Below, in pieces: positions 7,509-14,733 of a stretch of 49,468 nucleotides of DNA. The notes below the pieces were generated by a model. The model had not been told where the DNA came from. It saw only the letters and a list, made by a program, of their open reading frames with translations, and ran no database searches. Source of the DNA: a virus; the IMG/VR virus record IMGVR_UViG_3300045885_000151, positions 1-49,468 of that record; one strand, given 5' to 3'. Made by a program: the position numbers and the translations under genes. The number at the start of each line of letters is the position of its first letter. Position 1 is the stretch's first letter.

Positions 7509-7564
7509 TGCCATCTGTGCATTGCATTGGCGGACCTGGCGCCCGATGGCACGGCGCCCGGCTA

Positions 7565-7942
7565 CTACTCTTCGAAGCGAGACTCGCTCACCTCGTACAT
7601 ATGATCGGCGTCCTCCTTGGCGCCTTTCAACGTCTCGTGGATCTCGTCGATCGCAACCGTGTCGAGCTTCTCGATCAAATGGACCGCATAGGAAACGGAG
7701 CTGAGCGCCGTATCAAGATTGTCGATCGCGATGTCGCGCCAGCCTTCCGGCAGCTCGCAGGCATGGTCGTTGAGATCCTGCTCGACCTGGTGGAGGCGAT
7801 CGATCCAATCAGCCTTCTTCTCGTCGATGAGTTCGCTGAATGCCTTCGCCTCGGCGATCAGCTTCTCGATCTCACTGCGATTGTCGGGTGGCACCAATTT
7901 CGGGTCCGTCCACGAGTAGCTGTCCGTGTTGAAAAATCCCAT
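7565..7942 (-). CDS. Hypothetical acidic helical protein, 125 aa
   Basis: Starts MGFFNTDSYSWTDPKLVPPD. After a short N-terminal segment it is a long, acidic, mostly helical protein (IEKLIAEAKAFSELIDEKKA onward) with heptad-like spacing, so a coiled-coil or helical bundle is likely. The start at 7942 has ACGGAGAAACGGAAC upstream and lies 17 bases after the nuclease gene, in the same operon. Between a Cas4-like nuclease and the polymerase, a replication or recombination accessory role is plausible. No family recognised. Confidence 0.7.
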   Translation of the reverse strand: MGFFNTDSYSWTDPKLVPPDNRSEIEKLIAEAKAFSELIDEKKADWIDRLHQVEQDLNDHACELPEGWRDIAIDNLDTALSSVSYAVHLIEKLDTVAIDEIHETLKGAKEDADHMYEVSESRFEE

Positions 7943-7959
7943 GTTCCGTTTCTCCGTTT

Positions 7960-9180
7960 TCAAAGAGCCTTGAGGGCTATCGCCAGGCGCTCGGTCACCG
8001 CCTTGCGGTCGACGCTCGGCCTGGGATCTTCTGCCGGCGCGATGTTGGTGCCGGACGATACCGATTCGTAGAGCGCCTCGGGCAGCGTCACGCTGCGCGA
8101 CTTGCACGTCTTCTCCATCTGGGCGACGGACTTGAGCTTGGGCGCCTCGTACATTTCGCCGCCTGGGATGCCGAGCGCATTCAAGGTGCCGAGCACGTCG
8201 GCGTCAGCCTTCCAGGTGCGGTTCGCCCTCTTGGGCACGAGGCGCCAGTTCGGCACGGCAGCGCCGCTCTCCATCAGCAGATGGGCCTGGCGCCGGATCT
8301 CTGCGATCCACAGCTCGGCCTGCTCGGCCACGTCCAGCGCCGCGCTGATGTAGGTGCCGAAGCTGGTGGCGCCGTTGGCCGGCCTGGTCGATTCCTTCAT
8401 CGCCGCGGCCTGCGGGTCGAGCACGGCCAGGTCGAACACCTTGCCGGTCCACAGCTTGCACGTCGATTTGCACGGCGCCCAGCGGCACCAGTCGCCCTTC
8501 TCGCGATGCGGGTTGCGACCGAGCGCCTCGGTCACCGACTGCTTGAAACGCTGGTGGTATTCATCCAGCTCCTCGTGGGTGACCTCGGTGTAGCTAAGAC
8601 CGTCGTCGATCGCCGGCTGCACGATCGCCATGATGATGCGGCGCTTCTTGTTGAAGATCTTCGGCCAGTGCGACCGCGCACTGATCGTGTAGTAGACCGG
8701 CTGCGGGTTGAGCGTTTCGCTGTCAGGGTCGTCGGGGATCGGGTAGGTCGCGCGAACAATTACGCCCGAGCCATATTTCCAATCGACGACGACGACGAAC
8801 TCCTTGTTCGCCAGGACGAGATCGACGCTGCCGAAGGCGCCGGCTATGCCGGGCATTGCCAGCGTCGTCTCGACGCCGATCACCTTGTATTTGCCGCCGC
8901 CGGTGGAATCGAGGAGGTCGCGCAGCATGTCGAAACCCTTGGCGACATCGTCGACCAGATCCTTGCCGGGATAGCCCAGGAAGGTCTCGCCTTCGAAGTT
9001 CACCGGCTGCTTCACCTCGGTCATGCACTTCGCTGCGAGCGCGTGCTTCGCGCTGCCGAGATCGGCATAGCCGGAGGTGGTGTCGGAGACGGGAGAGCGC
9101 TGGATCTCGGAGTAGGATGCCGGGCAATTGAGGAGACGGCTCGCGTTGGAGCCACCTAGAATTGGACTGTGCTCGGACAT
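7960..9180 (-). CDS. Cas4/RecB-like PD-(D/E)XK nuclease (DUF2800-like)
   Basis: A 406-residue protein. The N-terminus SNASRLLNCPASYSE is typical of phage DUF2800 proteins. Nuclease residues: H46 (LGSAKH), D120 (GSVDLV), D133 and K135 (VDWK), then QPVYYT with the family's Q-x-x-Y pattern. Four cysteines, C19 with C232, C237 and C241 (WCRWAPCKSTCKLW), fit the split iron-sulphur cluster of Cas4/AddB-type nucleases. It probably trims DNA ends during recombination-dependent replication. The start has a strong AAGGAGG and faces the VRR-NUC gene across a 68-base control region. It is the first gene of the leftward arm. Confidence 0.87.
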   Translation of the reverse strand: MSEHSPILGGSNASRLLNCPASYSEIQRSPVSDTTSGYADLGSAKHALAAKCMTEVKQPVNFEGETFLGYPGKDLVDDVAKGFDMLRDLLDSTGGGKYKVIGVETTLAMPGIAGAFGSVDLVLANKEFVVVVDWKYGSGVIVRATYPIPDDPDSETLNPQPVYYTISARSHWPKIFNKKRRIIMAIVQPAIDDGLSYTEVTHEELDEYHQRFKQSVTEALGRNPHREKGDWCRWAPCKSTCKLWTGKVFDLAVLDPQAAAMKESTRPANGATSFGTYISAALDVAEQAELWIAEIRRQAHLLMESGAAVPNWRLVPKRANRTWKADADVLGTLNALGIPGGEMYEAPKLKSVAQMEKTCKSRSVTLPEALYESVSSGTNIAPAEDPRPSVDRKAVTERLAIALKAL

Positions 9181-9248
9181 CCGATTTGCCTCCTTGCCGA
9201 TGTTCCGTTGCGCTGCTTAGGTGGTCACCTTAACCGGATTTTAGTCCT
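9181..9248. promoter_or_regulatory. Divergent early promoter/operator region
   Basis: Sixty-eight bases separate the two arms of the genome, so promoters for both must lie here or inside the flanking genes. Visible elements are the inverted repeat AGGTG-GT-CACCT (9219-9230) and the operator-like dyad GGATTTTAGTCC (9236-9247), which abuts the ATG at 9249. The leftward gene has a good AAGGAGG. The rightward gene has no Shine-Dalgarno sequence at all. A repressor on 9236-9247 would cover the rightward start site. Confidence 0.65.
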
Positions 9249-9536
9249 ATGCGCAAGCTGGTCGAGAAGGACGTCGAGAGCTACCTGGTCGACCAAGTCG
9301 AGGCGCTCGGCGGGCTGTGTCCGAAATTGATCAGTCCAGGAGGCCGCGGCTTCTTCGATCGGCTTGCCCTTTTGCCCGGTGGTCGGCTAACCTTCGTCGA
9401 GGTCAAACGACCACGAGGCGGCCGCGTCAGCGGGCACCAGCGCGAACTCCATGCGGCATTCCAAGCGCTCGGCGCCAACGTAGCCATCGTGAAGACGAAG
9501 GGGGATGTCGATCGGCTGCTCGGCCGACCGGCATAG
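9249..9536 (+). CDS. VRR-NUC domain nuclease
   Basis: A 95-residue stand-alone VRR-NUC protein. Motifs: E10 in the first helix, GRGFFDRL with D37, EVKRP with E51 and K53, and GHQRE with Q64, which is the PD-(D/E)XK arrangement of the family. Stand-alone viral members cut branched DNA such as Holliday junctions, so a role in resolving replication intermediates before packaging is likely. The ATG at 9249 directly follows the dyad at 9236-9247 and lacks a ribosome site, so translation may start on a leaderless or very short leader. A terminator follows at 9553-9590. Confidence 0.88.
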   Translation: MRKLVEKDVESYLVDQVEALGGLCPKLISPGGRGFFDRLALLPGGRLTFVEVKRPRGGRVSGHQRELHAAFQALGANVAIVKTKGDVDRLLGRPA

Positions 9537-9552
9537 ACGCGCGCAAACATGG

Positions 9553-9590
9553 AAGAGGCCAGCCAGGGTGCTACCCCTGCCGGCCTCTTT
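9553..9590 (+). terminator. Terminator after the VRR-NUC gene
   Basis: AAGAGGCC (9553-9560) pairs with GGCCTCTT (9582-9589), and CAGGG/CCCTG extends it inside. A short T-run (CTCTTTGG) follows. It lies between the nuclease and the primase-helicase genes, so the latter depends on read-through or on a promoter in 9590-9633. Confidence 0.65.
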
Positions 9591-9633
9591 GGATTGGAAC
9601 ATCAAGAGCTTTCGAGAGACACGAGACATTCCA

Positions 9634-12183
9634 ATGGCAGATTCCGTACCTCCTTACATACCGCACCGCAACAACTTCCTTTATGACAAGCGCGTGGCCA
9701 TGCTGGGGTTCGGCTGGCCCACCATCACCTGCGAGCGCAAGATCTTCATCGACCCAGGCTGGTCGACGGTCGAAATCGACCTCCCCTTCATCCAGGCCAA
9801 CCATGCCCGCCGCGGCGGGTCGAAGTGGAGAGGGGCCGGCGTCAGGCTCACGCCCGGCATGATGGTGTGGGATCTTGATATCAAAGACCGTGTGCTGATG
9901 GACGCCGTGCTCGATGCGATCGAGGCGGACCCATACTTCTCGACATTCTTGAGCGGCGCATTGTGGAGGCATTCCGGCGGGGCGAGCTGGGCACTGTTCA
10001 TGCAGGCATCGGCGCCGATCGCCGGCAAGCACAGCGCCACGTTCGGGCGTGAAGCGACATTCGAGACGACCGACGAGGCGCTCGAAAATCACCATCAGAC
10101 AGTGTGGGTGGACAAGGCGCATATCGAGATCTGGGGTGGCGGCGGCGGCGGCAAGTACTTCGCCGTGTGCGGGCCTCACAGCGAGGGTCGTGAGTACGAT
10201 TTCGACGGCCCGGCGCCGTGGGACACGCCGCTCAGCTCGCTGCCGGTGTTCGATGTGGATCAGGTCGGTCGCCTGATCGACCTGGTCGAGGCGGTGATGG
10301 CGAAGACGCTGACCAAGATCAGCGACGCGCGCAGCCTGGATGGATTGCGTGATGTCTACGACCTAACGCCACAGACGACGTTCGTGCGCAAGGACCGCTC
10401 AACCGTCACGCTCGCCGAGCTGGAGCGCACGCTGCGCGTGGGTACTTCACACGGTGAGCGCGGCTGCATGACCATGCAGGAATGGGTGGAATCGGACAGC
10501 CACGCACGCTGCCACGCATATCGTCGCGAGACCAACAAGCGGCTGACCATCACCAACTTCTTCGACATGACGCAGCACTATTATGTCGATGAGGAGCCGG
10601 CGCCGCCGTTCCAGCTCAGCGCATCCGCGGCAGCCGTGCTCAAGGCGATGCTCGACAACGCGCAGTCGGAGGCGCCGACAGAGCCGGAACCGGAGGCAGA
10701 GCCGGATCCTCATGCGTGGATCCATTGCCACACGATCGAGGGCATTAAGCGCGAGACGAGGCCGGTCGACACACACGACAATGCGACAGCCTGGTTGATC
10801 ACGCACGTCGCCTACTATGCGCAAGCGTTCAAGAGCGCGCCTGGCGGCATCTCGATATCGGTCGATGGCGAGTATCAGAAGCCGGTGTCGATCGTTGGCC
10901 TGCGCCACGCCATGAAGGCATATGGATACATCCTGGAAGGGCCGAGGGGCGGCCAGCGTTTCATCAATCCGGTAGACACCTGGCTGGCCAGCGAGCACCT
11001 GGTGCGCATCGGTGGCGTTCGCATGAGGCCGGACCTGCCGCGGCCAATGATGCAGGAGGGCACGGTCAGGTTCGTCAATCGCTATGCGCCGCCGTCGCAT
11101 CCCACGTCAGGCGGCGAGGTGCGCACTTGGCTGCGCAACATGGAGCGGCTGATCCCCGACCCGATCGAGCGCGCCTGGGTGATCAACTTCGTCGCCTGCA
11201 AGGTGCAGCACCCAGAGTGGCGCATGGTCGGTCTCGCCATGGTGGCGCACGAGCACGGCACCGGGCGCGGCCTGTTCGCGGAGACGTTGCAATACCTATT
11301 CGGCGAGCAATTCGTCGTGCCGCTGCGCTATGACGACATCACGGCGAGCCCACGCTTCAACGGCGAGGTCGAGGACCGCCTCATCGTCTATGTCAATGAG
11401 GCCAGGCACGCCGACAGCAATCGCTATGGCGTGAAGACGGCGAGCCGTGAGGCGCTGAAGGTCTTCATAGAGCCCAACCACCGCATACCGCAGCGCATCG
11501 AGAAGAAGGGCATCGACGTCTATTTCACGCACTTGGCGCTGATGACGCTGATCTTCGCCAACTCGATCAAGGCTGTGCCGATCGACGAGCACGATCGCCG
11601 CACTGGCGTGGTCATGAACGGCGCACAGATGACCACACAGCAGCGCGACGAGTACCAGGCATGGATGCTGGTGCCGGCCAACATAGGCGCCTTGTATCGC
11701 TTCCTGCGCGACTATGCGGTCGAAAAGGACCGCAAGATCTTCGACCCGTTCATGGCGCCTATGTTCGTGGGCCGTGACATGATGATCGAGGCGACGCAGA
11801 GCGAGATCGACCGTGCGTGGGCGGCCGCGGTTGCCAGGCTGAAGGATGCAGCGGATCTCTATGCGATGAGCCAGGCTGTGGCGCTGGCGCGCTCGTACAT
11901 GAGCGGGCCGGGTGATGATCTCACCGGGCTCTTGCGCAACCACACCTACGACAAGGGGCACCGCATCGGCGTGAAGCGTCCGAGCGAGCGCAATTGGCTG
12001 ACCAGATTCGGCACCGGCAAGGACAATCGCCAGGCGGTGTTTGCGCATAACGCAGAGGATGCGCGGGTGTGGACGAGCCGCGACAGCAGCGAGATCCTGG
12101 CAGAGTTGGAGAAGGCGCAGAAGGTGATCGATGCGCCGGCGAAGGCGGTGAACAAGGCGCTGAAGCTGGTGCCGAGGGAGTGA
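9634..12183 (+). CDS. Primase-helicase (AEP prim-pol plus D5-like SF3 NTPase, DUF5906-like)
   Basis: An 849-residue replication protein. The N-terminal part fits an archaeo-eukaryotic-type primase: WDLDIKD (D80, D82), RHSGGASW (112-119) and KYFAVCGPHSEG (174-185). An acidic linker follows (about 346-359, alternating E and P). The C-terminal part is a virus-type helicase: Walker A position EHGTGRG (540-546), Walker B LIVYVNEA (583-590, N588-E589) and sensor-like LIFANS (639-644). The Walker A lysine is replaced by Arg545. It probably synthesises primers and unwinds DNA at the origin. ATG at 9634 was chosen because the conserved region starts there; the ribosome site is weak. Eight short repeats follow the stop. 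Confidence 0.85.
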   Translation: MADSVPPYIPHRNNFLYDKRVAMLGFGWPTITCERKIFIDPGWSTVEIDLPFIQANHARRGGSKWRGAGVRLTPGMMVWDLDIKDRVLMDAVLDAIEADPYFSTFLSGALWRHSGGASWALFMQASAPIAGKHSATFGREATFETTDEALENHHQTVWVDKAHIEIWGGGGGGKYFAVCGPHSEGREYDFDGPAPWDTPLSSLPVFDVDQVGRLIDLVEAVMAKTLTKISDARSLDGLRDVYDLTPQTTFVRKDRSTVTLAELERTLRVGTSHGERGCMTMQEWVESDSHARCHAYRRETNKRLTITNFFDMTQHYYVDEEPAPPFQLSASAAAVLKAMLDNAQSEAPTEPEPEAEPDPHAWIHCHTIEGIKRETRPVDTHDNATAWLITHVAYYAQAFKSAPGGISISVDGEYQKPVSIVGLRHAMKAYGYILEGPRGGQRFINPVDTWLASEHLVRIGGVRMRPDLPRPMMQEGTVRFVNRYAPPSHPTSGGEVRTWLRNMERLIPDPIERAWVINFVACKVQHPEWRMVGLAMVAHEHGTGRGLFAETLQYLFGEQFVVPLRYDDITASPRFNGEVEDRLIVYVNEARHADSNRYGVKTASREALKVFIEPNHRIPQRIEKKGIDVYFTHLALMTLIFANSIKAVPIDEHDRRTGVVMNGAQMTTQQRDEYQAWMLVPANIGALYRFLRDYAVEKDRKIFDPFMAPMFVGRDMMIEATQSEIDRAWAAAVARLKDAADLYAMSQAVALARSYMSGPGDDLTGLLRNHTYDKGHRIGVKRPSERNWLTRFGTGKDNRQAVFAHNAEDARVWTSRDSSEILAELEKAQKVIDAPAKAVNKALKLVPRE

Positions 12184-12186
12184 TTT

Positions 12187-12397
12187 TGTCACCCAAACCC
12201 TGTTTTGTCACCCGGTGTCACCCACTGGGTGACAGTGGTAAGTGATTGGTGGGACTTGGTTTTATGGGTGTTTGTCACCCTGTCACCCATTATAGCTCGC
12301 GTGTATGGAGATTATAGACGTGAAAATGAGAGACCAGGAAAATGCGATCCTAATCCGCTCTCGCGTACGCGCGCGCGAGTCGGGTGACAGGGTGACA
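12187..12397. repeat. Eight TGTCACCC repeats, candidate replication origin
   Basis: TGTCACCC occurs at 12187, 12206, 12216, 12273 and 12281. Its complement GGGTGACA occurs at 12227, 12382 and 12390. The copies at 12216 and 12227 form an inverted pair. The first and last blocks face each other around a more A+T-rich middle (12284-12350). A further hairpin CTCGCG/CGCGAG lies at 12360-12379. The layout, directly after the primase-helicase gene, fits iterons of an origin or sites of a replication regulator. No supported gene lies between 12184 and 12428. Confidence 0.7.
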
Positions 12398-12428
12398 GCG
12401 GTTTGACCGGCAGAAAGGGAGAAGGCGA

Positions 12429-12647
12429 ATGGGGTTCAATGATTGGCTGAAAGTCGCCAGGGTCACCGATGACCCGGCAGGCGATCTTATCGGCGACATG
12501 AAGGGCGACAGAACGTTCCCGGCAGTGGTGAGAGGGCGCGCACCGCTGGCACGGTATCTTTCGTCGCAAGGCGCCTGCGCGGAAGCGAAGGAGGCATTGT
12601 CGGTCGTGTGGGCGCGCTATCGACGGTGGAGGAGCAAGCGTGGCTAA
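12429..12647 (+). CDS. Hypothetical small protein, 72 aa
   Basis: Starts MGFNDWLKVARVTDDPAGDL and ends in a basic helix (VVWARYRRWRSKRG). The central part with GDMKGDRTFP and RGRAPLARYLSSQGA reads like the small YozE-type phage proteins, a resemblance I cannot confirm. GGGAGAAGGCGA precedes the ATG. The stop overlaps the next gene's GTG start by 8 bases, so the two are coupled. It is the first gene after the repeat cluster. Confidence 0.65.
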   Translation: MGFNDWLKVARVTDDPAGDLIGDMKGDRTFPAVVRGRAPLARYLSSQGACAEAKEALSVVWARYRRWRSKRG

Positions 12648-13047
12648 CCGGCCTTCCTGGCGACTGCCTATGCGGCACGGCCCCAAGAGCGCGTCGTTCC
12701 CGCCTGGCATGGTGCGATCGCAGTTCGGTGATGGGCATCCCAGTCGGCGACGATGCGTGGCGATCGCGAAGGGCAGCGGCGAGCAATGCAAGCGCGACGC
12801 ATTGCAGGGCAGTGCACGGTGCCACGCCCACGGTGGTCATCTCCAGGCTTACCGCAATGCGCCGGCCGGCTTCATATCGACCAGGAGCGGCAAGGCAGCG
12901 GTGCGCAACGCGCTGTTCAAGCTCCAGCTCGTCGAGCCTTTCCCGCCTGGCGTGGAGCTGCCGAGATCTTACGTGGAGCGTGGGCGCATCATCGAGACGG
13001 AGCGAAACCGTCGTGTAGGATTGACGGCAAAGCCCCGCGGCAAATAA
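12640..13047 (+). CDS. Small protein with Cys/His zinc-knuckle-like HGG motif
   Basis: A 135-residue protein. Residues 39-66 hold the pattern C(VAIAKGSGEQ)C(…)C-HAHGG, with three cysteines and two histidines. This is the signature of the small phage HGG-motif proteins often found near terminase or replication genes; their role is unknown, and zinc and nucleic acid binding are likely. The N- and C-termini are basic. The start is GTG at 12640, decided by GTGGAGGAGC just upstream and the 8-base overlap with the previous gene. Confidence 0.7.
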   Translation: MANRPSWRLPMRHGPKSASFPPGMVRSQFGDGHPSRRRCVAIAKGSGEQCKRDALQGSARCHAHGGHLQAYRNAPAGFISTRSGKAAVRNALFKLQLVEPFPPGVELPRSYVERGRIIETERNRRVGLTAKPRGK

Positions 13048-13473
13048 TCGTAGGGCGCGCGTCGCCGGCTCGCCGGCCCGCCGCCGCGCCGATCGGCGCC
13101 GTTTCAGCCCCCTGGAGGGCGCCGGTCGGTCGCGCTCGACCACCTGGTAAGCAGCCGGTTGAACGGCGGAACATATGTCCGCCGCAGAGCCAATGATATC
13201 AAGGGGTTACGGACCTATGTCCTAACCTACGCACAACCCTATGCACAGTCGGGGCAACAGTGGGGCAACAGGCGCCAGGGCAACAGGGGGCGCGGGCGGC
13301 CCCCGCCAGGTGCGCGGGCGCGCGGCCGCCCCCTGGGCCGCCCCCGCGCGCGGCGGCCGGCGCCGTGCTGGGCTGAGTGCCAAAATTTTTTGGATTTTGC
13401 CGCCAAAGATTTTGGATTTTGCCGCCGCACCGAGATGGGACTATGGTCCCTCCTGCAACACGAGGAGGGCCAG
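13048..13473. promoter_or_regulatory. 426-base non-coding region with three operator-like dyads
   Basis: The largest gene gap. It carries dyads GAACATATGTCC (13169-13180, inside a longer GGCGGA/TCCGCC stem), GGACCTATGTCC (13211-13222) and GGGAC-TATG-GTCCC (13437-13450), an extremely G+C-rich block (about 13261-13376) with overlapping GGGCGGCC-type dyads, and a 17-base direct repeat (13388, 13410). An open frame crosses part of it, but its composition there is that of the G+C block, not of a gene. It lies between the replication genes and the later rightward genes, so it probably holds the middle/late promoter and its control sites. Confidence 0.6.
13388..13426 (+). repeat. 17-base direct repeat, spacing 22
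   Basis: TTTTGGATTTTGCCGCC occurs at 13388-13404 and again at 13410-13426. The start-to-start distance is 22 bases, about two turns of the helix, so a protein could bind both copies on one face. It lies 48 bases before the ATG at 13474 and just upstream of the dyad at 13437-13450. It is a possible activator site for the downstream genes. Confidence 0.7.
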
Positions 13474-13674
13474 ATGGCTGCGACGAAAGCGGAATACCAC
13501 ACCTATCTCCAGGACATGCTCAACCGGGAGGGCATGTCGAGGGACGAGGCGGTGAGGGCGACCAACATTCACTTCGGCTATGGCAGCTCGACGGCGCTCC
13601 AGCATGACGTCTCGACCGACCCCGACACGCCGTCCACGCAGCCGCACGACAAGGGCGGCGGCGAGGCGGCATGA
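13474..13674 (+). CDS. Hypothetical protein, 66 aa
   Basis: Starts MAATKAEYHTYLQDMLNREG. The N-terminal half is helical; the C-terminal 20 residues are hydrophilic and rich in D, P, T and G. The ATG at 13474 has CGAGGAGGGC upstream, and the upstream part of the same frame falls in the G+C-rich non-coding block, so I start here. The stop overlaps the next ATG (ATGA). First gene after the presumed late control region. Function unknown. Confidence 0.65.
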   Translation: MAATKAEYHTYLQDMLNREGMSRDEAVRATNIHFGYGSSTALQHDVSTDPDTPSTQPHDKGGGEAA

Positions 13675-14021
13675 GGGTCAGCCTCTTTCCGCAAGCCTGG
13701 CAGGCGGTCGACCGCCTGCTGGTCTTCCTCGGCTGGAAGGACCGCCGGCCCGAGGACATGCCGCCGTTCCCCTTCGGCGCCAGTGAGCGGCTGTGGGCAT
13801 GGCTGACCGAGCGCGATTTGAAGTGGACGCCGGACATGCTGCTGATCGACCCGACCAGGCGCACGCTCGACGACTGGTTGCACACGGTCAGCGCCTGTCG
13901 CGCGGCTTTTCGCTCGATCAGGATCGTCGAACCGCTGCGGCCGGCGCCGCGAGCCGACGCTGGCCAGGACATCAAGACGAAGCACGAGAACATCCAAGCC
14001 GGCATACGGCCGCCGAAGTGA
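13671..14021 (+). CDS. Hypothetical protein, 116 aa
   Basis: Starts MRVSLFPQAWQAVDRLLVFL. It is rich in Trp and Arg (GWKDRR, RLWAWLTERDLKW, DDWLHTV) and is probably a compact helical protein with a disordered basic tail. No motif or family recognised. The ATGA overlap with the gene before and the TGATG overlap with the gene after show that it is part of a coupled set. Confidence 0.65.
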   Translation: MRVSLFPQAWQAVDRLLVFLGWKDRRPEDMPPFPFGASERLWAWLTERDLKWTPDMLLIDPTRRTLDDWLHTVSACRAAFRSIRIVEPLRPAPRADAGQDIKTKHENIQAGIRPPK

Positions 14022-14539
14022 TGTCGCCCCGTCGATCCGCCGTGAGCTTTCACTGGTGGGTGCGGCCGCTCCACACCGGCTGGATCGACGACGAGGAGCT
14101 GGGTGAGATCCAGGAGCTGCTGTGGCGCGGCTACCGCCCGGCGCCCTACCCCAGGACGCCCGAGTACGAGCGCCACGTCTGGCGGGCCTCTCTCGACTTC
14201 GACCACCAGTATCGGCGCTGGAAGAAGAACCACGATCAGCAGGCCGCGCTGCGCCAGCAGGAGAAGATGCAGCGCATCAAGGAGCATATCGACCGCGAGG
14301 TCATCAGGATCGAGCAGCAGCACCTGCTGGACAATTTCAAGCGCAAGTTCGACCTCACGATCGCTGGGCACTACTACGTTTGCGGTCGTTGCGGGAAACG
14401 GCGCTGGTCGCCATCGTCGGAGGAAGAGGCCGACGCGGAATTCCGCGAGGTTTTCGGCGAGGCGGCTTTTGTGAACCGCGTCGCCGTCTGCGAGCCTTGC
14501 TACGACATCCTGATGGCAGAGAGGGGATCTGATGCCTGA
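14021..14539 (+). CDS. Putative zinc-ribbon protein, 172 aa
   Basis: Residues 1-70 hold several Trp and Pro (FHWWVRPLHTGW). A long charged helix follows (about 66-115, RWKKNHDQQAALRQQEKMQR onward). The C-terminal part has CGRC and CEPC pairs about 40 residues apart, the two knuckles of a zinc ribbon. Nucleic acid or protein binding is likely; I cannot say which. The start overlaps the previous stop as TGATG. No known family assigned. Confidence 0.7.
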   Translation: MSPRRSAVSFHWWVRPLHTGWIDDEELGEIQELLWRGYRPAPYPRTPEYERHVWRASLDFDHQYRRWKKNHDQQAALRQQEKMQRIKEHIDREVIRIEQQHLLDNFKRKFDLTIAGHYYVCGRCGKRRWSPSSEEEADAEFREVFGEAAFVNRVAVCEPCYDILMAERGSDA

Positions 14540-14708
14540 GATGGGACATGGTTGGTCGGGACTTGTGTTCGTGGCCCTCCTGGCGTTAGCCTGGCTTCGC
14601 TTCCGCAGCACTTCGTCGTCTACGTCCACCAGGCTCGACGGCGATATGAAGGATCAAAAGGGCCAGGCACAGTGTCCTGGAAACCGGGTCGGGGGTAAGG
14701 ACTGCTGA
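14532..14708 (+). CDS. Small membrane protein, 58 aa
   Basis: Starts MPEMGHGWSGLVFVALLALA. One transmembrane segment covers about residues 9-23 (SGLVFVALLALAWLRF), followed by a Ser/Thr stretch and a hydrophilic tail with two cysteines. The ATG at 14532 overlaps the previous gene by 8 bases; a second in-frame ATG at 14541 lies just after that stop and could be the true start. Function unknown. Confidence 0.5.
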   Translation: MPEMGHGWSGLVFVALLALAWLRFRSTSSSTSTRLDGDMKDQKGQAQCPGNRVGGKDC

Positions 14709-14733
14709 TTCCCCGACAACCCGCAGGATCGAC

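Noticed and set aside
12205-12387. 60-codon frame with a hydrophobic stretch inside the repeat cluster
   Set aside because: It is made largely of the TGTCACCC repeats, lacks a ribosome site and has no coupled neighbour; the repeat explanation is better.
12187-12397. CRISPR-like array
   Set aside because: Repeats are only 8 bases, in both orientations and with irregular spacing, so iterons or operator sites fit and a CRISPR array does not.
13159-13473. Upstream extension of the 13474-13674 gene
   Set aside because: The in-frame upstream part is the G+C-rich block and A/T repeats, not protein-like; the ATG at 13474 has a good ribosome site.
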